A stretch of DNA of 64,000 nucleotides from Adiantum capillus-veneris (Eukaryota > Streptophyta > Polypodiopsida > Polypodiales > Pteridaceae): NCBI GenBank assembly GCA_014529385.2, contig CM043964.1, positions 103,756,587 through 103,820,586 on the forward strand, written 5' to 3'. The notes beneath the pieces were generated by a model. It did no database searches, was not told the origin of the DNA, and saw only the letters and a program-made list of their open reading frames with translations. This document shows, piece by piece, positions 21,257 through 31,500 of the stretch (its first letter is position 1; every line of letters starts with the position of its first letter). A program made the position numbers and the translations under genes.

Positions 21257-24200
21257 ATGGCATCTTCTCACAGTGAGACTCTTTACAACATAAAGAAGCT
21301 GGATGGCACAAACTTTCCATTCTGGAAGAAGCAGATTTGGCAGGTTTTGGTGCAGAAAAAACAAGTGAAGCCACTGAAGCTCAAAGGGGAGAGACCAGAA
21401 TTTATGGCTCAAGATGAGTGGGAAGAGCTTGACGAGTTAGCTTGTTCCACAATCATGCTGACACTGGCAGAAAATGTTTACTTCAACGTAGCAGAAGAGA
21501 CTACAGCGTATGGCGTATGGCAAAAGCTATGTGGTATGTACGAGAAACAAAGTGCTGCTTCTCAGATTTACTGGCTCAAGAAATTGGTGGATTTGAAGAT
21601 GAAGGAAGGGACAGCCATGTCAAATCATCTGAATGAATTTCACACAATTTTCAGCCAGTTAACAGCACAGGAGATAGTCTTTCCAGATTCAGTGAAGGCT
21701 ATGTTTCTCTTAATCACTTTGCCAGACAGTTGGGATACTTTTCGTACAGCGTTAAGTAATTCTGTCGCGCCAGAAGGTCTTACGAGTGCCAATGTAGAAG
21801 GCAGCTTGCTCACAGAGGAAGTGAACAGGAAGAACATTGACAAAGGCAAAGGAAATAGTGCTTTGGTCGTTCGAGGGAGACAACAGTTTAAAGAAAAGAA
21901 GGGTAAGAAGGCACAAAACCGAAGTAAGTCTCGTGATTCGAAGTCAAAGGATGACATAGAATGCTACCATTGTGGCAAGAAGGGTCACATGAAGCGAGAC
22001 TGTACGAAGTGGAAACAAGAAAAAGGCAAAACAAAGAGTTATGAGCAAGATGAAAAGAAGAGTTCAGTGAAGATTGAAGAGGTGAATGTCACAGGATCTG
22101 GTTCAGACAGTGATTCTGGTATAGCAGCTGGTGACATCTTCCTTACAAGCAATCTTGATTCTGTTTTCTTGACTGCAGAGGATGGACATGCTATGAGTGA
22201 TTGGATTATCAACTCAGGGGCATCTTTACATGTTTCTCCGCACAAAGAGTGGTTTACATCATATGTGGCTACTAAAGATTATGTCAGACTTGGCAATGAG
22301 CAGGTTTGTGACATATTTGGAGTGGGAGATGTGCAGTTGAAGTTTCAGAATGGCTCTTCTTTATGGCTCAAGAGTGTCAGACATGTTCCAGCAATCCGAA
22401 AGAGCTTGATTAGTACAGGGAAGTTGGATGATGCGGGTTATGTGACAGTTTTTGGGAACAGCGCTTGGAAGATCTCCAAAGGTTCGATGACTGTAGCACA
22501 TGGCAGCAAGTCAGGAACTCTGTACACTTTACATGTTTCAGAGGTTAAAAACCATGTAATTAATGTGATTGAGCAGCCAAGTGTGTCACTGTGGCATCGT
22601 AGGTTGGGACATATGTCAAAAAGAGGAATGGAAATACTTTCTCATTATGGTTATTTTCCTGGCTTTTCATTTCAAGATTTCGAGTTTTGTGAGCATTGTG
22701 TTTATGGTAAGCAAACACAGGAACCGCACAGATCAAAGAGGAATCGTAGGGACGAACGGTTAACTCTTGTACACAGTGACCTATGCGGACCAATGCCTAG
22801 TTTGTCACTAGGGGGAGCAGCGTACTTTTGTACATTCATAGATGACTATTATCGCAAAGTATGGGTTTACTTCTTGAAGCACAAGGATGAGGTGCTCAAG
22901 GTCTTTAAGACATTCTTGCAGCTGGTGGAGAATCAGAGTGGTCAGAAGCTGAAGTGCTTGAGAACTGACAATGGTGGAGAGTACGTTTCCAAAGCTTTTC
23001 AAGACTTTTGTGAAGCAAAAGGGATTCAGCGGGAACTTACTGCACCATATAATCCTTCACAGAATGGGGTTGCAGAACGTATGAATAGGACCATACAAGA
23101 GAAGGTCAGAAGCATGTTGTCAAATGCTGAGTTGCCTAATGGATTTTGGGCGGAAGCAGTGGCTACAGCAGTCCATTTGATCAACAGGTCTCCTAGTAGG
23201 GTTCTGGATAAGAGTGCAGTGGCCGAGATGCTATGGATAGGCAAGGCACCTTCGTATAAGCATCTCAGAGTCTTTGGTTGTGAAGCTTATAGCCATATTC
23301 CTAAAGAGTTCAGAAATAAGTTAGAACCAAAGAGCAAGAAGTGTATATTTCTTGGCTACGGAGAATCGGGCGAGATGGGTTACCGGCTTTGGGATCCTGA
23401 GTCCAGAAAGCTTATTCGTAGCAATGATGTGCATTTCAATGAAGCCAAGTTTCACTCTAAGCCAGAGAAGACAGAGGAGATCAGAAGAGTTGTCTTCAGG
23501 GAAGATGGACCTAGTGCTAGCACATCAAGACAGCATGGTCAGGCTCAGGAACAGCCTATAGTGGCTAGAGAGGCAGAATCAGTTGTGGTGAGACGTTCTG
23601 AGCGTGTCTCCAAACCACCTGATCGTTATGTGCCATCTCTAAATTATGTCATGCTCACAGATTGCGGAGAACCATCTTGTTACAAGGAAGCATTACAAGT
23701 GGTTGACTCGAAAAAATGGCAGTTGGCCATGCAGTCAGAGATGACAGCTCTGCATAAAAACCAGACATGGAAGTTGGTTAAATTACCACAGGGCAAAAAG
23801 GCTCTACCTTGTAAATGGGTTTACAGGTATAAGATCACCGCTCATGATAGTCAGCCAAAGTACAAAGCAAGGCTTGTTGCCAAGGGCTTTAAGCAAGAAC
23901 AAGGCATTGACTTTGATGAAGTCTTCTCTCCAGTGGTTAAGATGACTACATTGAGATGCTTTCTTGCATTGGTTGCTATATTGGATTTGGTGTTGCACCA
24001 AATGGATGTCAAGACAGCGTTCTTGCATGGTGATTTAGATGTGGAAATTTACATGCAGCAGCCAGAAGGGTTTGTTGAGAAAGGCATGGAACATTTGGTA
24101 TGCCAGTTGTTAAAGAGTCTTTATGGCTTAAAACAATCACCGAGGGCATGGTACCATAAGTTCCACCAGTTTATGCTTTCTCAAGGCTACAAACGTAGTG

Positions 24201-25222
24201 AGTTTGATCACTGTCTATATACAAAGAAGGCTAAGGATGGCAGTTGGCTGATCCTTATTTTGTATGTGGATGACATGTTGATTGCTGGCAAACACTTGGA
24301 AGAAATTTCAGCTTTGAAGTCAAAGATGGCAAAATCGTTTGACATGAAAGACATGGGTGAGGCAAGTCATATACTTGGTATGCGCATTGAGAGAGACAGA
24401 TCAAAGAAGTTGATTTGGTTATCTCAAACAGAGTATATTGACAAGGTTTTGCAACGTTTCAATATGGAGAAGGGAAAGGCATTGAGTGTTCCATTGCCAC
24501 CATATGTGAAACTTAGCAAACAAGATTGTCCTGTGTCTGAGGAAGAAAAGGCTGAAATGGATAAGATTCCATATGCGTCTGCAGTGGGTAGTTTGATGTA
24601 TGCAATGATTGCTACACGTCCGGATATTGCATTTGCAGTGGGAGTGGTTAGCAGATATATGTCAAATCCCGGCAAGAAACATTGGGAGGTAGTGAAAGGT
24701 ATCATGAGATACTTAAAACATACAAAGAGTATGCGCATATGCTATGGTAGTCAGGATTTGAGTGTCAGAGGATACACTGACTCAGATTATGCAGGAGACT
24801 TGGATAAGAGGAGATCTACATCAGGCTATGTCTTTACATTGGCTGGAGGTGCCATATCATGGCGATCTCGATTACAAGATTGTGTTACGCAGTCTACTAC
24901 AGAAGCTGAGTATGTTGCAGCAAATGAGGCATGCAAAGAAGCTATTTGGCTTGGTAGATTGGTTGCAGACTTGGGAATCAATGCAGATATGCCAGAGTTA
25001 TATTGTGATAGTCAAAGTGCTATACAATTGGCAAAGAATCCAGTGTTCCATTCGAAGACTAAGCATATTGATGTGAAGTATCACTTCATTAGGGAAGTAC
25101 TTGAAGACAAGCAGATACAACTGCTGAAGATCCACACCAAGGACAATCCTGCTGATCTACTCACAAAGGGACTTCCAGGAGAGGGCTTTGTGCATTGTCG
25201 TGAGTTATTGGGCATTGGATAG
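21257..25222 (+). CDS. Ty1/copia gag-pol polyprotein, full length, protease Asp replaced
   Basis: 1321 codons from ATG at 21257 (MASSHSETLY) to TAG at 25220, with no stop or frameshift. The size is normal for a copia gag-pol. Gag covers about residues 1-230, with a CCHC knuckle CYHCGKKGHMKRDC at 236-249. The protease block reads WIINSGAS: residue 319 (codon AAC, 22211-22213) is Asn where the family has the catalytic Asp. The GAG-pre-integrase WHRRLGH follows. Integrase has an intact D508, D571, E607 triad (D-35-E). Reverse transcriptase has intact YVDD at 1003-1006. RNase H shows YTDSDYAG, TEAEY and YCDSQSA, up to the C-terminus. The integrase, RT and RNase H motifs all look functional; only the protease is suspect. 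Confidence 0.95.
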   Translation: MASSHSETLYNIKKLDGTNFPFWKKQIWQVLVQKKQVKPLKLKGERPEFMAQDEWEELDELACSTIMLTLAENVYFNVAEETTAYGVWQKLCGMYEKQSAASQIYWLKKLVDLKMKEGTAMSNHLNEFHTIFSQLTAQEIVFPDSVKAMFLLITLPDSWDTFRTALSNSVAPEGLTSANVEGSLLTEEVNRKNIDKGKGNSALVVRGRQQFKEKKGKKAQNRSKSRDSKSKDDIECYHCGKKGHMKRDCTKWKQEKGKTKSYEQDEKKSSVKIEEVNVTGSGSDSDSGIAAGDIFLTSNLDSVFLTAEDGHAMSDWIINSGASLHVSPHKEWFTSYVATKDYVRLGNEQVCDIFGVGDVQLKFQNGSSLWLKSVRHVPAIRKSLISTGKLDDAGYVTVFGNSAWKISKGSMTVAHGSKSGTLYTLHVSEVKNHVINVIEQPSVSLWHRRLGHMSKRGMEILSHYGYFPGFSFQDFEFCEHCVYGKQTQEPHRSKRNRRDERLTLVHSDLCGPMPSLSLGGAAYFCTFIDDYYRKVWVYFLKHKDEVLKVFKTFLQLVENQSGQKLKCLRTDNGGEYVSKAFQDFCEAKGIQRELTAPYNPSQNGVAERMNRTIQEKVRSMLSNAELPNGFWAEAVATAVHLINRSPSRVLDKSAVAEMLWIGKAPSYKHLRVFGCEAYSHIPKEFRNKLEPKSKKCIFLGYGESGEMGYRLWDPESRKLIRSNDVHFNEAKFHSKPEKTEEIRRVVFREDGPSASTSRQHGQAQEQPIVAREAESVVVRRSERVSKPPDRYVPSLNYVMLTDCGEPSCYKEALQVVDSKKWQLAMQSEMTALHKNQTWKLVKLPQGKKALPCKWVYRYKITAHDSQPKYKARLVAKGFKQEQGIDFDEVFSPVVKMTTLRCFLALVAILDLVLHQMDVKTAFLHGDLDVEIYMQQPEGFVEKGMEHLVCQLLKSLYGLKQSPRAWYHKFHQFMLSQGYKRSEFDHCLYTKKAKDGSWLILILYVDDMLIAGKHLEEISALKSKMAKSFDMKDMGEASHILGMRIERDRSKKLIWLSQTEYIDKVLQRFNMEKGKALSVPLPPYVKLSKQDCPVSEEEKAEMDKIPYASAVGSLMYAMIATRPDIAFAVGVVSRYMSNPGKKHWEVVKGIMRYLKHTKSMRICYGSQDLSVRGYTDSDYAGDLDKRRSTSGYVFTLAGGAISWRSRLQDCVTQSTTEAEYVAANEACKEAIWLGRLVADLGINADMPELYCDSQSAIQLAKNPVFHSKTKHIDVKYHFIREVLEDKQIQLLKIHTKDNPADLLTKGLPGEGFVHCRELLGIG

Positions 25223-25306
25223 ATGGCAGCCATGTAAATCTTTGTACATTTATGTTCATAGATTTACAGTTACTTAAAGTGCCACATTGGACTTTAAGTG
25301 GGAGGT

Positions 25307-25529
25307 TGTTGGGATTAAAGCCCAAGTGGCCTCTTATGCGGATATGGCCGGCCGCCCGCCTAACTCACTTACCTCTAACTCTTTGTATATACTAACATAT
25401 TCTTTGTGAATACTAAGGTATTGGGAGATAACCCTTCTAACAGATCTCTGCGTACTGTGTACTGTGTAAGCTCACTGTGTGTGTGTGTGTGTGTGAGAGA
25501 GTCGACCCACGCTCCGCTCCGCGACTTCA
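25307..25529 (+). repeat. 3' LTR of copia element
   Basis: Preceded by the polypurine tract AAGTGGGAGGT (25296-25306). Four bases longer than the 5' LTR, solely in the GT tract, and otherwise identical. Confidence 0.97.
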
Positions 25530-25992
25530 CCTTTTGCTAAGCTCTCTAGTGCTTTAAGAATTTGAAGCACATTGTTCATAGTAGCCATCGACCAAATTGC
25601 AACTTAAACCTCTGTAATATAGTCTTCAAGAATTGGATGCAACCTGGCCTAAGTATAATAAATCTTTTTGGATCTAGTTGCACTGACTAGTGGTGTGAGG
25701 ACGGCTGAGGGGAACATTTCAATAGAAAACCATTAAAGTCCAAAATAATTGTGAGTATGGATTTATCAACATCTGCACTAGATGAAGTAGCAACAAATGG
25801 AAATGGCTCTTGAGCAGACGTTTTAGTCTCTTTTGAAGTAGGTTGTATTGTTGGAGTAGGCATTTCTTTATTCTCACTATTGCAAGCTTGCTCAAGGTGC
25901 ACTTCACCAGACTTTGGTATAGACGTATCATCCACCTTGGGCATGTCAAAAAGAATAGAATCAAGGGGTTCAACAATTGCGGACTCGGCCAC
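25530..25992 (-). pseudogene. FCP1/NIF-like HAD phosphatase, copy 1, N-terminal part
   Basis: Minus-strand translation shows an acidic, Ser/Thr-rich N-terminus (MAESAIVEPL). It is followed by LTIILDFNGFLL (about 25720-25755), the nucleophile motif with Asn in place of the second Asp. Next come a TAG at 25687-25689, RPGCIQFL at about 25640-25660, a +1 shift, TAA at 25604-25606, and VAIWSMATM (about 25580-25600, the family's VGIWSS block). The frame then runs to 25530 and continues at 19998 beyond the copia insertion. It appears intronless across the domain, suggesting a retrocopy or an intron-poor gene. Several lesions are independent of the insertion. Confidence 0.72.
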
Positions 25993-27284
25993 AGGGCTTT
26001 ATCTATCCCAATTTGCGAATCTAAAAAACACAAATAACATTGGTTTCTCAAAAATCACTAGAATTTAAATCACCAATTTTAAACATGTGGAAGTCGAACT
26101 TAGGAGTTTATTCAAGGTAAAATCAATATTATAATCCTTGCAACTATTGGTACACAAGGCAACACTAGTCTATACTACAATCTTTTGTGGCAAACTTGTA
26201 CAGCCTACACTTTATTAAATATTAGTACTTAAGTGAATACTGAAGGCCACATAAAGTTAACAACAACCATGATATACTTGATTGAGATTTGATCCATTAA
26301 AAGTCATATTAACACATGTAATTAAGACTTCTATCCATATAAATACTTGAAAACATAAAATAAAGTCATATCAACAAACTATGTGTCTCCTCATTCAAGT
26401 CAACCAATAGTCTCAACACATGCATAGCGAAAACCTCTTGATTTGATGTCTAAAGATAAGCCTTTATCCAAAGTTTTTAATTTTGTACGTTTTGGACATT
26501 CGTACAATGAGAGGTATTTTTGTAATCTAGCACGTTCCCCTTTCCTACAAATTTACAAATCTATGCTTAGTTAATCTCTCTCTTCTTCTATATTCAATTC
26601 TTCTCTCAATAGAGACCTTAATAGAAGCAAGGTCTACCACTTGTCCAAGCCAGTGCAAGGAAGTGGCTATTGTTTTAAGTCTACCACAATTAGACTCCAC
26701 AGAAGGTTCACCACCACACTTGTTTGAATTAGCCTCCATGGAAGGTCCACCACTTGTCCAAGCTATATGGGGTTGTTTGAAGGTCTAACACACTTCTTGA
26801 GATTGGGATCTATGTATGGTTCATCTACCCATGCTAGCCTTGAAAGTATAAAATAAAGGGGATAGTACAAGGTCTAAAACTCATCAATTCAAACTCTTAA
26901 GTCTAAGCTAGTGTTTTTTTTTAATCTAAGGATTCATCGCTCAAAAATTATAAGATTATTCTCTACACTTAAACCTTTAATTCTTAAAGATGAAAAAGAT
27001 GGGCTGAAAAAATACTACCTAAAACAAAACCTAACATTAAGAGTATCAAATCAACAAAAATAGATGTTAACATATACAAGAAGTTCAAAACATACGTCCT
27101 TCCATTTACAAGTAGGCCTCCATTGACAAAGGAGGTTGGTCTTATCCTCCTTCTTCTTCTTGCGGAGAAATATCTTCTCTAATGGGCACATCGCCAGCTA
27201 ATCACAAAGTAGGTTGTTGATCTTGAAGGCCAACCCACTTTTCTATATCATCATGGGCCTTAGCAAATTTGAGAAGCCTGGTTA
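25993..27284. other. No gene recognised; satellite-core phrases at 26620-26765
   Basis: AT-rich sequence. Near 26628, 26690 and 26738 the phrase GGTC(T/C)ACCACTTGTCCAAGC recurs, again resembling the satellite core. No reading frame is supported. Confidence 0.45.
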
Positions 27285-28400
27285 CTAAGGTTCCTTGCTC
27301 TGCACGCTCTCAACTAAGAAGATGACATCGTTTTTTTGTTGTAATCCTTCTTTTGCAACCAGAGAGCCATCACTAAAGAGATCTACAAGCTTGCGATCTT
27401 CAAAACAGTATGTATGAATGTAGTGCTTGACGAAAACTCTTTTTTTGGCTTCTAAATATTGCAAATTTGACATGCCTTCATTTTCTACTTGAAGCAAAGA
27501 ACAATCAATTGGCAGGGGATGTTGTTCTGATCTCCTTCTCAGGTCTTCAAATGCATTACCTTGTCCCATGAAGGCAATAACCGCAAGGAATTGAATTGCT
27601 CCTTTGCAAGGTGCTAATGGAAAGTGATGCAAGACCCACAACAATGGTAGCTCACATTATCTCCCATACTCTAGAATGAACATTGCAATTTTGTGAGTTT
27701 AGAGAAATCTATAAATGCAAGAAACACAAATCCAGGATCAATTGAGCTTCCAAAAATAGCCAACATCCCATCCAACACATTGCTAAATATCTCCTCACTC
27801 CACTGTAAGTTGTCCCCATAGTGTTTTGTCAAGTCTAAAATGCATAAGCCAATAGAAATTTGGTTGTTGAAGTGGCGCTTCAAGTAGAGATTTCCTTCCA
27901 TCTGTAGGTTCACCACATATATGGACAATGGAAAATCAAGAGACTCAATTTTCTCCTTGTGAAGTTGAATTGCCCATTGCATGTATTTTATAGCTTCATC
28001 CGGAAAATCCATTTTCTTTGTTCCACGCTTCAAGCTATTTTTGAGCCATTGCTCGCATAGCATTAGAATGGTTTTATAAAATGCATCATCAATGTTATAC
28101 TTGCTGACTATTTCCTCATAATCTTTACATCATGATGACTCATTCAAAGCATTGAAGCCTTCAAGAAGTGCGTCTTGAATGAGTGTCTTGTTTGAGTTGC
28201 TTGATTTGATCATACATATCAATTACATCACCATCTTTTGCACTCTTTGACAATAAAATCTTCTCATCTTTAACTTCTTCTTGAATGATCTCTACCTCTG
28301 ATTCCTCAAGACCACAAAGAAATATGAATACCGTTGTTGGGGCTTTTTTGTTCTCCTCCTCAAGCCTTTTAATAAATTCTAGCCAACAATATAAGAACCC
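27285..28400 (-). pseudogene. Unrecognised protein-coding remnant, frameshifted
   Basis: Consecutive minus-strand frames look like one decayed protein. About 28120-28400 holds a Glu/Lys-rich helical stretch (FIKRLEEENKKAP onward). 27671-28063 contains LCEQWLKNSLKRG and a hydrophobic helical segment. 27285-27644 contains LHHFPLAPCKGAIQFLAVIAFMGQG and a charged tail ending QSKEP. The frame changes near 28150 and again between 27644 and 27671. Composition is protein-like rather than random, but I cannot name a family. It could also be an old transposon gene. Confidence 0.4.
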
Positions 28401-28529
28401 CAGGAGCTAGAGACCTGGATCCTCCACCCAACCGCCCGTATTTATAGGCTCTTAGCCCTAGGATCCCCTTTCCACATTGCTAGCTGGCCCGTGGCCTAGC
28501 TCCGTGACCCCCCTTATGCAGTGTAGCTA

Positions 28530-31500
28530 GTATGCTCACTACCATGGATGGTCTGGGGCAGACATCCACCACTTGTCTAACCTACTATCTGTTGTGTTAT
28601 AAAGTTTTTAGCCCAAGGTGGTTTGAAGGTCCACCACATGTCTAAGCCAGCTATATTGAAAGAAGCTATCTCTATTCTTTGAAGGTAGGTCAATGTGTGA
28701 ATGGAGTGTAAATACTATGTTTACTACCATGGATGGTTTGGGGTAGAGGTCCACCACTTTTCTATCCTACTATCAATTGTGTTATGGATGTTTTAACCCT
28801 ATGTGGTTTGAAGGTCAATCTGTGAATGGAGTTTAGCTACTATATTTACTTCCAAGGTGGTTTGAAGGTCCACCACCTATCCAAGCTAGTTCTATTGAAT
28901 AGTCCTATCTCTAGTCTGATCACGTGGATGATTTGGGGTAGAGGTCCAACACTTTTCCAACCTACCATCCATTGTTTTATTGAGGTTTTAGCCCAAGATG
29001 GTTTGAAGGTCCACCACCTATCCAAGCTAGATCTATTGAAAAAACCTATCTCTATTGTTTGAAGCTCAATGTGTGAATGGAGTAGAGCTACTATGTTGAC
29101 TACCATTCATGGTCTGGGATAGAGTTCCACCACTTGTCCAACCTACTAACCATTGCGTTATGGAGATTTTGGCCCAGGGTTGTTTGAAGATCCACCACCT
29201 ATCCAAGCTATCTCTATTGAAAGAATCGATTACTATTGTTTGACGGTTAAAGTGTGAATGGAGTGTAGCTACTTTGTTTACTACCATGGAGATTTTGGGA
29301 CAGAGGTCCATCACTTGTCCAACCTACTAACCATTGTGTTATGGAGGTTTTAGCCCAAGGTGGTTTTAAAGTCTACCACCTGTCCAAGCTAGCTCTTTTG
29401 AATAGTCCTATCTCTACTCTGGTAGTGTGGATGGTTTGGGATAGAGATCTAACACTTGTCCAACCTACTATCCATTGTGTTATTGAGGTTTTAGCCCAAG
29501 GTGGTTTGAAGGTCCCACCACCTGTCCAAACTAGCTCTATTGAAAGAAGTTATCTCTATTGTTTGAAGGTCAATGTGTGAATGGAGTATAACTACTATGT
29601 TTACTATCATGGATGGTTTGGGCAGAGGACCATCACTTTTCCAACCTACTAGCCATTACGTTATGGAGGTTTAAGTCCAAGGTGGTTTGAAGGTCCACTA
29701 CCTCTCCAAGCTAGCTCTATTGAAAAAGGCTATCTCTATTGTTTGAAGGTCAATTTGTGAATGGAGTATAGCTACTATGTTTACTACCATGGATGGTTTG
29801 GGGAAAATGTCAACCACTTATCCAAACTACTTTCCATTGTGTTCTGGAGGTTTTAGCCCAGGTCCACCACCTATCCAAACTAGATCTATTCAACAAATCT
29901 ATCTCTATTGTTTGAAGGTCCACCACCTATCCAAACTAGATATATTAAACAAATCTATCTCTATTGTTTCAAAGTCAGTGTGTGAATGGAGTGTAGTTAC
30001 TTACTTTACTACCATGGATGGTTTGGGGTAAAGGTCCACCACTTGTGCAACCTACTATCCATTGTGTTATGGAGGTTTTAGCCCAAGATTGCTTGAAGGT
30101 CCGCCACATGTCCAAGCTAGCTCCTTTGAAATAAGCTATCTCTATTGTTTCAAGGTCAATGTGTGAATGGAGTGTAGCTACTTTTTTTACTACCATGGAT
30201 GGTTTGGGGCAGAGTTCCACCACTTGTCCAACCTACTATCTATTGTGTTATTGAGGTTTTAGCTCAAGGTTGTTTGTATGTTAACCAACCATCCAAGCTA
30301 GCTCTATTGAATAGTCCTATCTCTAGTCTGATCACTTGGATGGTTAGGGGTACTTGTCTAACCTACTAACCATTGTGTTATAGATGTTTTAGCCCATGGT
30401 GGTTTGAAGGTCCATCACCTGTCCAAGGTAGTTCTATTGAACCATGTCTTATCTCTAGTCTGATGACGTCGATGGTTTGGAGTAGAGGTCCAACACTTTT
30501 CCAACCTACTATCCATTGTGTTATTGAGGTTTTAAGCCAAGGTGGTTTGAAGGTCCACCACCTGTGCAAGCTAGATCCATTAAAAGAAGTTATCTCTATT
30601 GTTTGAAGGTCAATGTGTGAATGGAGTAGAGCTACTATGTTTACTACCATTGATGGTTTGGGATAGAGGTCCACCACTGGTCCAACCTACTAACCATTGC
30701 GTTATGGAGGTTTTATCCAAGGTTGTTTGAAGATCCACCACCTATCCAAGCTAGCTCTATTGAAATAATCTATCACTATTGTTTGAAGGTTAGAGTGTGA
30801 ATGGAGTCTAGCTACTTTATTCACTACCATGGAGGGTTTGGGATAGAGGTCCATTACTTGTCCAACCTACTAACCATTATGTTATGGAGGTTTTAACCCA
30901 AGGTGGTTTGAAGCTCCTCCACCTGTCCAAGCTATCTCTATTGAATAGTCCTATCACTACTCTGATAGCATGGATGGTTTGGGGTAGAGGTCTAACACTT
31001 GTCCAAACTACTATCCATTCTGTTATTGAGGTTTTAGCCCAAGGTGGTTTGAAGGTCCACCACCTACCCAAGCTAGCTCTATTGAAAGAATCTATCTCTA
31101 TTGTTTGAAGGTCAGTGAATGGAGTGTAACTACCATGTTTAGTACCATGGATGGTTTGGGTAATGGACCATCAGCTATCCAACCTACTAGCCATTGTATT
31201 ATGCAGGTTTTATCCCTATGTGGTTTGAAGGTCAACCATATATCCAAGCTCTCTGTATTAAATAGTCCTATCTCTACTCTGATAGCATGGATGGTTTTGG
31301 TTAGAGGTCCAACACTTGTCCAACCTACTATCCATTTTGCTATGGAGGTTTTAGCCCAAGGCGGTTTGAAGGTCCACCACCTATCCAAGCTAGATCTATT
31401 GAAAGAAGCTATCTCTATTGTTTTGAAGGTCAATGTGTCAATGGAGTGTAGCTACTATGTTTACTGCCATGGATGGTTTCGGGTAGAGATCCACCACTTG

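Larger units (their letters stand above)
19999..25529 (+). mobile_element. Complete Ty1/copia retrotransposon, very recent insertion
   Basis: All parts are present: 219-bp 5' LTR, primer site, one uninterrupted gag-pol frame, polypurine tract (AAGTGGGAGGT, 25296-25306), 223-bp 3' LTR, and a perfect 5-bp CCTTT target duplication. Reading both LTRs base by base, the only difference is two extra GT units in the 3' LTR. The insertion is therefore very young. It lies inside the coding frame of a minus-strand phosphatase pseudogene. The protease Asp is replaced (see the gag-pol entry), which questions autonomy of this copy. Confidence 0.97.
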
